From Streptomyces ochraceiscleroticus (GTDB lineage: Bacteria; Actinomycetota; Actinomycetes; Streptomycetales; Streptomycetaceae), in NCBI RefSeq assembly GCF_000720485.1, contig NZ_JOAX01000017.1:1-64000 (forward strand): 64,000 nucleotides of DNA, given 5' to 3'. Positions 24,551-32,921 of the stretch are shown here, piece after piece; the stretch's first letter is position 1; each line of letters opens with the position of its first letter. The translations under genes were made by a program, and so were the position numbers. The notes beneath the pieces are model-generated. The model was not told the DNA's origin, did not search any database, and worked only from the letters and a program-made list of their open reading frames with translations.

Positions 24551-25687
24551 ATGGCGACTCATCGTTGTGACACCGCCGTCGTCGGCGGCGGCATCGTCGG
24601 ACTGGCGCACGCGCTCGCGGCCGCCAAGCGCGGCGACCGCGTCGTCGTCTTCGAGCGCGACGACCACTCCGTGGGCGCGTCCATCCGTAATTTCGGCATG
24701 ATCTGGGCGGTGGGCCAGCAGCGCGGCGCGGTGTACGAGCGTGCCCTGCGCAGCCGTGAGATCTGGCTGGAGGTGGCGGCGAAGACCGGGCTGTGGGCAG
24801 CCCCGACCGGCTCGTTGCATCTGGCGCACCGTCCCGACGAGGCAGCGGTACTGGAGGAGTTCGTCGCCACCACGCCCGCCGCAAGAGAGCGCGGTACGGA
24901 AATGCTGTCCGCGAAGGAGGCGGTGGCGCGCAGTCACGCCGCGCGCCCGGACGGGCTGCTGGCCGCGATGTGGAGCCCGACGGAGCTGAACGTCGATCCG
25001 CGGCACGCGATCCCGGCGGTCGCGGCGCATCTGGCCGAGGAGTACGGCGTGGACGTGCGCTTCGGGACGACCGTGCGCGGCATCGGTATGCCGACGGTCT
25101 CGACCACGGCCGGCGACTGGCGCGCTGACCGGGTCTTCGTCTGCAGCGGCAATGACTTCGAGACGCTGTACCCGGAGGTGTTCGCGGCGAGCGGGCTGGT
25201 CCGCTGCAAGCTGCAGATGCTGCGCACAGGCGTGCAGCCCGGCGGGTGGCAACTGGGGCCGATGCTGTGCGGCGGGCTGACGCTGCTGCACTACGCGGCG
25301 TTCGAGGACCTGGCGGCGCGGGCGGCGCTGGACGCGCGGATGCGGGCCGAGCTGCCGTTCCACCGGGACAACGGCATTCACGTACTGCTGTCGCAGACGG
25401 CGGACGGGCGGCTGACGATCGGCGACAGCCATGCGTACGCCACGACCCACGACCCGTTCGAGAGCGAGGAGATCAACGCGGCGATCATGGAGTACCTGGC
25501 GGGCTTCGCCCGGCTACCGGACACCGGGATCACCGAACGCTGGTCCGGCTTCTACCCGTCCCTGCGCGACGGCCGCACGGAGCTGGTGGCCGACCCGGAG
25601 CCGGGCGTGACCGTGGTCAACGGCGTCGGCGGGGCCGGGATGACGCTGTCGTTCGGGCTCGCGGAGGAGAACATCGCGGCGCGCTGA
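24551..25687 (+). CDS. FAD-dependent amine oxidoreductase, phosphonate-associated (TIGR03364-like)
   Basis: 378-residue DadA/glycine-oxidase-fold flavoenzyme. The N-terminal dinucleotide motif is VVGGGIVGLAHALAAAKRG, the family marker SIRNFGMIWAVGQ follows, and the C-terminal FAD contact is VNGVGGAGMTLSFGLAEE. This pattern matches my memory of the TIGR03364 group, found in phosphonate clusters, where members oxidise 2-aminoethylphosphonate derivatives to phosphonoacetaldehyde. ATG 24551 has AAGAGGGG upstream. Together with phnA and an aldehyde dehydrogenase it would complete AEP to acetate plus phosphate. The aldehyde dehydrogenase could be 15855 or 27313; none is inside the cassette. A terminator follows. 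Confidence 0.85.
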   Translation: MATHRCDTAVVGGGIVGLAHALAAAKRGDRVVVFERDDHSVGASIRNFGMIWAVGQQRGAVYERALRSREIWLEVAAKTGLWAAPTGSLHLAHRPDEAAVLEEFVATTPAARERGTEMLSAKEAVARSHAARPDGLLAAMWSPTELNVDPRHAIPAVAAHLAEEYGVDVRFGTTVRGIGMPTVSTTAGDWRADRVFVCSGNDFETLYPEVFAASGLVRCKLQMLRTGVQPGGWQLGPMLCGGLTLLHYAAFEDLAARAALDARMRAELPFHRDNGIHVLLSQTADGRLTIGDSHAYATTHDPFESEEINAAIMEYLAGFARLPDTGITERWSGFYPSLRDGRTELVADPEPGVTVVNGVGGAGMTLSFGLAEENIAAR

Positions 25688-25698
25688 GGAGTACGCGG

Positions 25699-25730
25699 GC
25701 GGGCCCGGCGGAAATCTCCGCCGGGCCCGC
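25699..25730. terminator. Two-way terminator after the phosphonate genes
   Basis: Perfect 14-bp stem (GCGGGCCCGGCGGA and complement) closing a 4-nt AATC loop, between the convergent FAD oxidoreductase and GAPDH genes. Confidence 0.88.
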
Positions 25731-25758
25731 TCCGTGCGCGTGTTGCGTCCTTGGGCGA

Positions 25759-27216
25759 TCAGGCCGCCGGGGCCGGGTAGGTCGGGTACTCCACCCCGGA
25801 GACGTGCTGGACGACGCGGATGACCTGGCAGGAGTAGCCGAACTCGTTGTCGTACCAGAGGTAGAGAATCGCGTTGTCGCCCTCGACCTTGGTGGCGCCG
25901 GCGTCGACGATCGAGGCGTGGCGCGAGCCGATGAAGTCGTTGGAGACCGCGTCGGGGGCGCTGGTGAAGTCGATCTGGCGGCGCAGCGGCGAGGTCAGCG
26001 ACACCTCGCGGAGGTGGTCGAGGACCTCCTCGCGAGTGGTCTCGCGGGCGAGCTGGAGGTTGAGGATCGCGATCGAGACGTCCGGGACCGGGACGCGGAT
26101 CGAGCTGCCGGTGATCTTCGCCTTGAGGTCGGGCAGCGCCTTGGCGACGGCGGAGGCGGCGCCGGTCTCGGTGATGACCATGTTGAGCGGCGCGGAGCGG
26201 CCGCGGCGCTCGGACTTGTGGTAGTTGTCCAGCAGGTTCTGGTCGTTGGTGAACGAGTGGACGGTCTCCACGTGGCCGCGCACGACGCCGTACTCGTCCT
26301 CCATCGCCTTCAGCGGCGGGACGATCGCGTTGGTGGTGCAGGAGGCGCAGGACAGGATCTGCTCGTCCGGCTTGACGGTGTCGTGGTTGACGCCGTGGAC
26401 GATGTTCGGGACGTCGCCCTTGCCCGGGGCGGTCAGGACGACCTTCTCGACACCGGGGCGCAGGTGCTTGGACAGGCCCGCGCGGTCGCGCCACTTACCG
26501 GTGTTGTCGATGAGGATGGCGTCCTTGATGCCGTACGCCGTGTAGTCGACCTCGGACGGGTCGTTGGCGTAGATCACCTTGATCTCGTTGCCGTTGGCGA
26601 TGATCGTGTTGTTCGCCTCGTCAACGGTGATCGTGCCCTGGAACTGGCCGTGGATCGAGTCGCGGCGCAGCAGCGAGGCGCGCTTCACAATGTCTTCGGC
26701 GGCCCGCTCGCCGCCGCCGCGGACGACGATGGCGCGCAGCCGCAGGCCGTTGCCGGAGCCGGCCTTCTCGATGAGCAGGCGGGCGACGAGGCGGCCGATG
26801 CGGCCGAAGCCGTACAGGACGACGTCGCGTCCCTCGCGGCGCTCGATCTTGTTGGCACCGGTGGCGCCGGCGACGGCCTCGGCGGTGAACTCCGCCACCG
26901 AGAGGCCGCGGTCGTCGGCGTTGTACGTCTCGGCGAGCCTGCCGATGTCGATCTGCGAGGGACCGAGGTCGAGCGTGGTGAGGGCCTGCAGGAACGGCAG
27001 GGTCTCGGTGACCGAGAGCTCCACACCGGCGATCTGCCGGGCGAACCGATGCGTCTTGAGGATGCTGACCACCGACTTGTTCACCAAGGAGCGGCTGTGG
27101 AGCAGGACGGTGACGTCCCGCTCCCGGTGCAGCTTCCCGATGATCGGGATCATCGACTCCGCGATCTCCTCGCGGTTCTTCCAGTTGGTGAACGAGTCGT
27201 CATTGACAGCAGTCAC
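25759..27216 (-). CDS. gap: Glyceraldehyde-3-phosphate dehydrogenase, long form
   Basis: 485-residue GAPDH, about 150 residues longer than usual. A 125-residue N-terminal extension (with TNWKNREEIAESMIPIIGKL) precedes the NAD-binding GFGRIG (136-141). The catalytic cysteine is in SCASCTTNAIVPPL, and NEFGYSCQVIRVV is near the end. This long class is known in actinobacteria and some other bacteria beside a normal glycolytic copy. The GTG at 27216 has only a weak ribosome site and overlaps the stop of a 17-codon leader ORF containing a TTA codon, so translation may be coupled to the leader. Convergent with the phosphonate genes; an aldehyde dehydrogenase lies upstream on the same strand. Confidence 0.93.
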   Translation of the reverse strand: MTAVNDDSFTNWKNREEIAESMIPIIGKLHRERDVTVLLHSRSLVNKSVVSILKTHRFARQIAGVELSVTETLPFLQALTTLDLGPSQIDIGRLAETYNADDRGLSVAEFTAEAVAGATGANKIERREGRDVVLYGFGRIGRLVARLLIEKAGSGNGLRLRAIVVRGGGERAAEDIVKRASLLRRDSIHGQFQGTITVDEANNTIIANGNEIKVIYANDPSEVDYTAYGIKDAILIDNTGKWRDRAGLSKHLRPGVEKVVLTAPGKGDVPNIVHGVNHDTVKPDEQILSCASCTTNAIVPPLKAMEDEYGVVRGHVETVHSFTNDQNLLDNYHKSERRGRSAPLNMVITETGAASAVAKALPDLKAKITGSSIRVPVPDVSIAILNLQLARETTREEVLDHLREVSLTSPLRRQIDFTSAPDAVSNDFIGSRHASIVDAGATKVEGDNAILYLWYDNEFGYSCQVIRVVQHVSGVEYPTYPAPAA

Positions 27217-27266
27217 AAGTTCATCTTTCGAGCTAGGCGGTGCTCACATGATAACCCCCTCCTCAT
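27213..27266 (-). CDS. Possible 17-aa leader peptide with TTA codon, coupled to GAPDH
   Basis: Reading on the minus strand from ATG 27266: MRRGLSCEHRLARKMNL, then TGA overlapping the GAPDH GTG as GTGA. The ribosome site GAGGTGATC (27269-27277) is a 9-nt exact complement of the 16S rRNA tail, 7 nt from the ATG counting from GAGG. Codon 5 is TTA, which in streptomycetes is read only by the bldA tRNA. GAPDH itself has no good ribosome site. The codon bias is not coding-like, so its value would be regulatory. Chance overlap is possible. Confidence 0.45.
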   Translation of the reverse strand: MRRGLSCEHRLARKMNL

Positions 27267-27312
27267 TTGATCACCTCATCGGTCCCCGTGCGCACTCTCA
27301 CCCCGCAGCCGC

Positions 27313-28791
27313 CTAGTAGCTGATGCAGGCCGAGTGCCACTCCGTGTAGAAGTCCCAGACCTGCGGTGAGCACTCCGGCGGGCCGTACTGGGACGCCTTG
27401 GCGCCGACGTGCGGGAGGTGGGCGTACGCGCCCACGCCAGGGCGGTTGACGTGCAGCATTCCGGCCTCGAAGCGGTCGATGGCCTCGAAGGCGCGGGACT
27501 GCGAGGCGGTGAAGATCGTGCCGGACATGCCGTATTTGACCGAGTTCGAGATCCGCATGGCGTCGTCGAACCCGTCCGCGTCGACGACGGCGAGCACCGG
27601 CCCGAAGACCTCCTCCTGGGCCAGCTCGCTGTCCCAGGGCACATCGCGGATGACGGTGGGCTGGACGTAGCAGCCGTCCGGCAGGTCCTCCCCGGTCGCC
27701 CGGCCGCCGCCGCACAGCACCTTGCCGCCGTCGCGCTGCGCCCCGGCGACGGCCGCCAGCGCCGCGTCCAGCCGCGCGGTGTTCACCACGGGGCAGATCT
27801 GCGAGGCGGGGTCGTCACCCGGGCCGACCTTCATCCCCGCCACCCGGGCCACCAGCCGGTCGAGGAAGGCGTCCCGCACGCGGACGTCGACGACGGCCCG
27901 GCTGGTGGCACTGCACCGCTGCCCGGCCTGCCCGAACGCGCCGTGCACCACCGCCTCGACCGCCCCGTCCAGATCCGCGTCCTCCAGCACGATCACCGCG
28001 TTCTTGCCGCCGAGCTCGAGCTGGGTACGGAGCAGCCGGTGGGCGCCGCCCGTGTGGATGGCGGTGCCGACGGGCAGCGAGCCGGTGAAGCTGATGCCGG
28101 CGACGGACGGGTTCGCGACCAGCGCCTCGCCCGCCGCGACATCGCCCTGGACGAGGTTGAGTACGCCGTCGGGCAGGCCGGCCTCGTGGAAGACCTCGGT
28201 GAGCAGGACCGCGGTGAGCGGGGTGAGCGGCGAGGGCTTGAAGACGGCCGTGCAGCCGGAGAGCAGCGCCGGGGCGACCTTCCACATGGGGATGGCGAGC
28301 GGGAAGTTCCACGGCGAGACCAGGCCGACGACGCCGATGGGGCGCCGGAAGGTGTACGCGAACGTACGGTCCTCCTCGGCGGGCGCGGTGACCCCGCCGA
28401 GCAGCCGCGCCTGGCCCGCGGTGAAGTCCAGTACGGCACGGGAGCGGGCCACCTCACCGCGGGCCTCGCGGAGGAGCTTGCCCTGTTCGCGGGTGATGGC
28501 GCGGGCGAATTCCTCGGCGCGACCGGTCAGGAGGCGGCCCGCCTCGGCGAGGATCGCGGCGCGCCGGATGGGACCCATGGCGCGCCAGGCGGGCAGGGCC
28601 GCGGCCGCGGCGTCCACTGCGCGGTCCACGTCGACGCCGCCGGACTCGGCGAACTCGCCGAGGTGATCGCTCAGATCGGCCGGGTTGGTGTTCGTGCGGG
28701 TCTGCCCCGATTCGGCCGGGCTCCACCGGCCGTCGATGAAGTTCAGCAGGTGGTGTGCCGCGGTGGGCTCCCGCCCCGGTACGTTAGCCAT
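27313..28791 (-). CDS. Aldehyde dehydrogenase (ketoglutaric-semialdehyde type)
   Basis: 492-residue NAD(P)+-dependent aldehyde dehydrogenase. Motifs: LVSPWNFPLAIPMWKVAPAL, glutamate in QLELGGKNAVIVL, catalytic cysteine in FGQAGQRCSATSR, and EEVFGPVLAVVDADGFDDA. The C-terminus EWHSACISY and the sequence VNRPGVGAYAHLPHVG resemble 2,5-dioxovalerate/alpha-ketoglutarate semialdehyde dehydrogenases of sugar-acid pathways. ATG 28791 with GGGAC upstream. It stands 46 nt beyond the GAPDH leader ORF and could be co-transcribed with GAPDH. Semialdehyde oxidation is the best guess; phosphonoacetaldehyde oxidation (PhnY role) for the neighbouring phosphonate genes is an alternative. Confidence 0.9.
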   Translation of the reverse strand: MANVPGREPTAAHHLLNFIDGRWSPAESGQTRTNTNPADLSDHLGEFAESGGVDVDRAVDAAAAALPAWRAMGPIRRAAILAEAGRLLTGRAEEFARAITREQGKLLREARGEVARSRAVLDFTAGQARLLGGVTAPAEEDRTFAYTFRRPIGVVGLVSPWNFPLAIPMWKVAPALLSGCTAVFKPSPLTPLTAVLLTEVFHEAGLPDGVLNLVQGDVAAGEALVANPSVAGISFTGSLPVGTAIHTGGAHRLLRTQLELGGKNAVIVLEDADLDGAVEAVVHGAFGQAGQRCSATSRAVVDVRVRDAFLDRLVARVAGMKVGPGDDPASQICPVVNTARLDAALAAVAGAQRDGGKVLCGGGRATGEDLPDGCYVQPTVIRDVPWDSELAQEEVFGPVLAVVDADGFDDAMRISNSVKYGMSGTIFTASQSRAFEAIDRFEAGMLHVNRPGVGAYAHLPHVGAKASQYGPPECSPQVWDFYTEWHSACISY

Positions 28792-29014
28792 GCTCGTCCC
28801 TTCGCCGGACCTTCGCTGGACATTCGCCGGCCAGTCGCTGACAACTGCCGCCAGGCTGTCTCAGCGAACGTCGGGGCACCATCCGGGAATTGGCAATGCC
28901 CCCGATAGCGCTCCCCTATCTGGCACCGTGACGGCGGGCGCGCCTGGCACCCTGCCGCGCGCCGTGCGGCGCCGTACGTACGGACAGGACAGTTCACTGA
29001 TCTCAGGAGGCTCG

Positions 29015-29905
29015 ATGACCCGGCCGTTCCGTTTCGGTGTCAATACGCTCGCGATCGCCTCGGGCGCCAAGTGGCGCGCCCAGTGCCGCAAGGCGGAAGC
29101 GGCCGGTTACGACGTGCTGCTGGTACCGGACCACCTGGGGATGCCCGCCCCGTTCCCGGCGCTGATCGCCGCGGCCGAGGCCACCGAGCGTCCGCGGGTG
29201 GGCACCTTCGTGCTGAACACCGGCTTCTGGAACCCGGCGCTGCTGGCCCGCGAAGTGGCCACCACCGACGCGCTCACGGGCGGCCGCCTCGAACTGGGCC
29301 TGGGCACCGGGTACGTACGTGCCGAGCACGAGTCGGCGGGGCTGCCCTGGGGCACGCCGGGCGAGCGGGTCGATCACCTCAGCCGCACGATCGAGGAGCT
29401 GGACCGGCTGCTGGGCGATCCGGAGCATGTCCCGCACCCCGCGCAGACGCCCCGGCCGCCGCTGCTGATCGGCGGGAACGGCCCGCGGATGATGCGGCTG
29501 ACGGCGCGGCACGCGCAGATCGCGGCGTTCCAGGGCGGCCGGCAGGCGCCCGGGAAGCCGGAGGGTGTCCTGGAGCTGGCCTCGGCGGAGCAGCTCGACG
29601 CGACGGTCGCCCGGTACGCGAAGGCGGCGGCGGGCCGCGCGGAGCCGGCCGAACGCAACATCCTCGTACAGCGCGTGGTGATCACCAAGGACCGCAGGGC
29701 GGCGGCCCGCGAGTTCGCCGCCCACGACATCGGCCTGGACGAGGAGCAGTTGCTGGACGCGCCGACGCTGCTGTTCGGCACGGTCCGGCAGATCGCCGAC
29801 CAGCTCCGCGAGCGGCGGGAGCGGTACGGCTTCTCCTACATCACGGTGCTCGACGCGGCCCTGGAGACCTTCGCCCCGGTCATCGAGGAGCTGCGGGGAA
29901 GCTGA
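29015..29905 (+). CDS. LLM-class F420-dependent oxidoreductase
   Basis: 296-residue TIM-barrel luciferase-like protein. Start region FRFGVNTLAIASGAKWRAQCRKAEAAGYD, cited here as FGVNTLAIA and KAEAAGYD, is the first beta-alpha unit. VPDHLG and GRLELGLGTGYVRAEHES are the family's usual F420 and substrate-pocket segments; PPLLIGGNGPRMMRLTARHA is the later one. ATG 29015 has a full AGGAGG 4 nt upstream; the upstream open frame is not protein-like. Substrate unknown. It converges on the P450 gene with only 13 nt between stops, and diverges from the aldehyde dehydrogenase. Confidence 0.9.
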   Translation: MTRPFRFGVNTLAIASGAKWRAQCRKAEAAGYDVLLVPDHLGMPAPFPALIAAAEATERPRVGTFVLNTGFWNPALLAREVATTDALTGGRLELGLGTGYVRAEHESAGLPWGTPGERVDHLSRTIEELDRLLGDPEHVPHPAQTPRPPLLIGGNGPRMMRLTARHAQIAAFQGGRQAPGKPEGVLELASAEQLDATVARYAKAAAGRAEPAERNILVQRVVITKDRRAAAREFAAHDIGLDEEQLLDAPTLLFGTVRQIADQLRERRERYGFSYITVLDAALETFAPVIEELRGS

Positions 29906-29918
29906 GCCCGTGTGCGGG

Positions 29919-31127
29919 TCACCGCAGCACGAGCCGCAGCGGCATCGACTCCCACGCCCGCAGCGTGTTGTTGAGATGCCGCCGCGGCACGCCCGCCGGC
30001 TCGATCCGGGTGACGCGTTCGGCGAGCGCGGTGAGCAGGGCCTCGGCCTCCAGGCGGGCGACGTGCTGGCCGACGCACTGGTGGAGTCCCATGCCGAATC
30101 CGACGTGACCCGAGGGGTCGCGGGACGGGTCGAAGCGGTCGGGGTCCGTCCAGCGCCGCGGGTCCCGGTTCGCGGCGCCGAGGAACATCAGGATCTTCTT
30201 GCCGTCCGGGATGACGGCGCCGCCGATGCCGAGGTCCGCCGTGGCCGTACGGAAGAAGGTCTGTACGGGCGACTCCCAGCGGACCGCCTCCTCGAACGCG
30301 AGCCGCGCGGTGCCCGGCTCGGCGCGCAGCCGTTTCCATGCCGCGGGGTGGGTGGCAAGGGCGTGCAGTACGGCGGCGAGCGCGTGCACGGTCGTGTCGA
30401 CGCCCGCCGAGAGGAGCGAGCGGACGATGCGCGGCGCCTGGTCGTGCGTGATGTCGCCGCGGTCCGCCGCGGCCCAGATCGCGGCGCCGAAGCCGGCGTC
30501 GTCCAGCGCCTCGCGCCGGCACTGCCCGTCGACCCACGCGGCGTGCCCGCCGATGGCGCCGGCGCCCGCGCGGACCAGGTCGTTGTCCGGGCCGAAGGAG
30601 TTGAAGAGGTGGTCGCCGTACGGCAGCAGGTGCGCGCGTCCGGCCTGCGGCAGGCCCACCGCGTCGGGGAACACCCGCAGCGGGAAGGCTTGGGCGAGCG
30701 CGGGTACCGCGTCCAGCTCGTGGGTGCCCGCGGCGCCCGCCAGCACCTCGTCGACGAGCCGCCGGGCATCTGCGTGCCAGGCGTCGCGCAGCCGGCGCAG
30801 CGCGCGGGGGCCGAGCACGCGGCTCAGGACGGCGCGGGGCGCGTCGTGGTGGGGCGGGTCCGCTTCGAGGAGCAGGCTCGGCGGGCGCCACGGCGGCTCG
30901 TACCGGAAGTTGCTGAGCCCCACGCCGGCCGCCGACTGGAATCCCTGCCAGTCGGTGAGGGCGGCGTGCACTCCCTCGTAGCGGCCCATCGCGTAGACGT
31001 CGTACCGGGTGAGGTGGACGAGCGGCCCGGCGTCCCGCAGCCAGGCGTGGAAGGCGGTGGGGTCCGCGAGGACGTCCCGGCCGAAGGGGTCGGCGTCGGT
31101 GCGCGGCAGTGGATGCGTGACGGTCAT
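29919..31127 (-). CDS. Cytochrome P450, CYP199-like para-alkoxybenzoate O-demethylase
   Basis: 402-residue soluble P450. The I-helix oxygen motif is SAGVDTTV, the ExxR is FEEAVRWESPVQTFFRT, and the heme cysteine is in GFGMGLHQCVGQHVARLE. The segments WQGFQSAAGVGLSNFR, PSLLLEADPPHH and ESPVQTFFRT are, from memory, very close to CYP199A, which O-demethylates 4-methoxybenzoate. ATG 31127 with AGAAGGA upstream; longer frames to 31292 run into the reductase gene. It follows the reductase gene by 13 nt, so the electron-transfer partner is co-expressed. Likely product: 4-hydroxybenzoate or another para-phenol plus formaldehyde. Confidence 0.9.
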   Translation of the reverse strand: MTVTHPLPRTDADPFGRDVLADPTAFHAWLRDAGPLVHLTRYDVYAMGRYEGVHAALTDWQGFQSAAGVGLSNFRYEPPWRPPSLLLEADPPHHDAPRAVLSRVLGPRALRRLRDAWHADARRLVDEVLAGAAGTHELDAVPALAQAFPLRVFPDAVGLPQAGRAHLLPYGDHLFNSFGPDNDLVRAGAGAIGGHAAWVDGQCRREALDDAGFGAAIWAAADRGDITHDQAPRIVRSLLSAGVDTTVHALAAVLHALATHPAAWKRLRAEPGTARLAFEEAVRWESPVQTFFRTATADLGIGGAVIPDGKKILMFLGAANRDPRRWTDPDRFDPSRDPSGHVGFGMGLHQCVGQHVARLEAEALLTALAERVTRIEPAGVPRRHLNNTLRAWESMPLRLVLR

Positions 31128-31140
31128 GAGTCCTTCTCCC

Positions 31141-32091
31141 TCACAGGTCCAGGTCGAGGCGGTCGGAGCAGGCGCGCGAGACACACGGGAACATGGCGTC
31201 TCCGCGCGCCCGTTCGTCGTCGTCGAGGATCGCGTCCCGGTGGTCGGGCACGCCGGCCAGGACGGTGGTCTCACAGGTGCCGCAGGTGCCACGGCCGCAG
31301 GAGGAGAGCACGGTGACGCCGGCGGCCCGTACGGCGTCGAGGACGGTGCGGTCCGGTGTGACGGTGACGGTCAGGTCCGAGCGCCGCAGCCGCACTTCGA
31401 AGGGCGCGTCGCGTACGGGCGCCTGCTCCCTGGGAACGAAGCGTTCGGTGCGCAGCAGGCCGGTCGGCCAGCCTGTGCACAGCCGTTCCACGGCGTCGAG
31501 CAGTCCGGGCGGCCCGCAGCAGTAGACCTTGGTGCGCCCGTCCGGGCGGGGCAGCGCGGCGGGCAGGTCGAGCGGGCCGTGCGTGTCCTGCGGTACGAGG
31601 GTGACCGCGTCGCCGTGTGCGGCCAGTTCGCCGGTGAACGCCATGGTGGCGCGGGTCCGTCCGCCGTAGAGGAGCCGCCAGGGCGTACCGGTGAGCCGCG
31701 CCTGGTGGATCATCGGCAGGAGCGGGGTGATGCCGATGCCGCCGGCGACGAAGAGGTAGCGCTCGGACGGTACGAGCGGGAAGTTGTTGCGCGGGCCGCC
31801 GATCGCGACCGTGTCGCCGGCCGCGAGCTCGTCGTGGACGCAGACGGAGCCGCCCCGGCCGGCGGGCTCGCGGAGCACGCCGATGCGGTACTGGTAAGGG
31901 TCCCAGCGGTCACCGCACAGCGAGTACTGGCGGGTGCGGCCGCCGGGCAGGACGAGGTCGATATGGGCGCCGGGGGTCCAGTCCGGCAGTCGGCGGCCTT
32001 CGGGGTCCCGGAGCGTCAGCGTCACGACTCCGTCGGCGGCGGCCGTCTTCTCCGCCACGCGCAGGCTGATCAGGGAGTGAGCGGGGCTCAT
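31141..32091 (-). CDS. P450 reductase of phthalate-dioxygenase-reductase type
   Basis: 316-residue three-domain reductase: FMN-binding barrel (RQYSLCGD), NAD(H)-binding domain (FVAGGIGITPLLPMI and CCGPPGLLDAV), and a C-terminal plant-type 2Fe-2S ferredoxin with SCGRGTCGTCETTVLAG (Cys-x4-Cys-x2-Cys, and a fourth Cys in MFPCVSRA). This order matches VanB/PDR proteins and PbdB, the dedicated reductase of a Rhodococcus CYP199. It passes electrons from NADH to the P450 encoded 13 nt downstream. ATG 32091 with GAGGAG. The frame is open up to 32349 but this overlaps the iclR gene and is not PDR-like. Confidence 0.92.
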   Translation of the reverse strand: MSPAHSLISLRVAEKTAAADGVVTLTLRDPEGRRLPDWTPGAHIDLVLPGGRTRQYSLCGDRWDPYQYRIGVLREPAGRGGSVCVHDELAAGDTVAIGGPRNNFPLVPSERYLFVAGGIGITPLLPMIHQARLTGTPWRLLYGGRTRATMAFTGELAAHGDAVTLVPQDTHGPLDLPAALPRPDGRTKVYCCGPPGLLDAVERLCTGWPTGLLRTERFVPREQAPVRDAPFEVRLRRSDLTVTVTPDRTVLDAVRAAGVTVLSSCGRGTCGTCETTVLAGVPDHRDAILDDDERARGDAMFPCVSRACSDRLDLDL

Positions 32092-32153
32092 CGTGCTCCT
32101 CTCTTCGATGCGCAGAGAATGCGCGCCGGAGAGCGGGGCCGACGAGAGCGGTT

Positions 32154-32166
32154 CCCATTGAATGGG
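32154..32166. promoter_or_regulatory. Dyad CCCAT-TGA-ATGGG before the reductase/P450 genes
   Basis: Perfect 5-bp inverted repeat with 3-nt spacer, in the 80-nt gap between iclR and the reductase gene. Position fits an operator for the adjacent IclR protein, but the dyad is short. Confidence 0.35.
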
Positions 32167-32171
32167 CGTTT

Positions 32172-32921
32172 TCAGCGCCCGGCCAGGGTCCGTTCCACGC
32201 CGCGGGCGGCGAGCTGCAGCAGGCGGACCGGTGAGTGGGCCGTGGCGTCGTTGGGGACGACGCAGCCGAGGGCGGCCGCGACCCGGCCGTCGGGGGCGCG
32301 TACGGATACGGCCACGCCGGCCGCGTCCTCGTGCAGGTGTCCGGCGCACAGCGCGTGGCCGCGGTGCCGGATCTCGGCGAGCGTGGCGCGCAGGGTCCTG
32401 GCGTCGGTGAGGGTGTGGTCGGTGAAGGCGGGCAGCGGGCCGCCGAGTATCCGTTCCTGGAAGTCCGCCGGGGCGTGCGCGAGGAGGACGAGGCCGGTGG
32501 ACGAGGCGTGCAGCGGGAGCCGTCCGGCGATCCTGGTGATGTTGACGACCGCGCCGGGAGCGGTGAGCCGTTCGACGAAGAGGACTTCCGCCCCGTCGAG
32601 GACGCCGAGCTGGGTGGAGTGGCCGACGACGGCGTGCAGGTCGGCCATGAACGGCATGGCCGCCTCGCGCAGGGTCAGTGTCGGCGAGGCGCGCTGCGCC
32701 AGCTCCCAGAAGCGGACGCCGATGCGTATCCGGCGCCGCCCGTCGCGGCGCAGCAGCCCGTGCCGCACCAGCTCCTCGACGAGCCGGCCCGCGGTGGCGC
32801 GCGGGAGCCGGGCGCGGCGGGCGATCTCGGTCACGGTCAGCGCCGTGGCCTCCGGGCCGAAGGCGTCGAAGATGCGCACGGCCCTGGTGAGCAGCGATTC
32901 GCCACTGGTCGACCTGGCCAT
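32172..32921 (-). CDS. IclR-family regulator
   Basis: 249-residue IclR protein. The N-terminal winged HTH is LTVTEIARRARLPRATAGRLVEELV (core RARLPRATAGRLVEE), followed by the effector domain with GHSTQLGVLDGAEVLFVERL and the ligand-loop LPLHASSTGLVLLA. IclR proteins often respond to aromatic acids, and this one directly precedes the P450 reductase and P450 on the same strand. It most likely controls aromatic ether demethylation. ATG 32921 lies 7 nt after the stop of the SpoIIE-type gene, so transcription may read through from that gene. Two functionally unrelated genes would then share a transcript. Confidence 0.92.
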   Translation of the reverse strand: MARSTSGESLLTRAVRIFDAFGPEATALTVTEIARRARLPRATAGRLVEELVRHGLLRRDGRRRIRIGVRFWELAQRASPTLTLREAAMPFMADLHAVVGHSTQLGVLDGAEVLFVERLTAPGAVVNITRIAGRLPLHASSTGLVLLAHAPADFQERILGGPLPAFTDHTLTDARTLRATLAEIRHRGHALCAGHLHEDAAGVAVSVRAPDGRVAAALGCVVPNDATAHSPVRLLQLAARGVERTLAGR

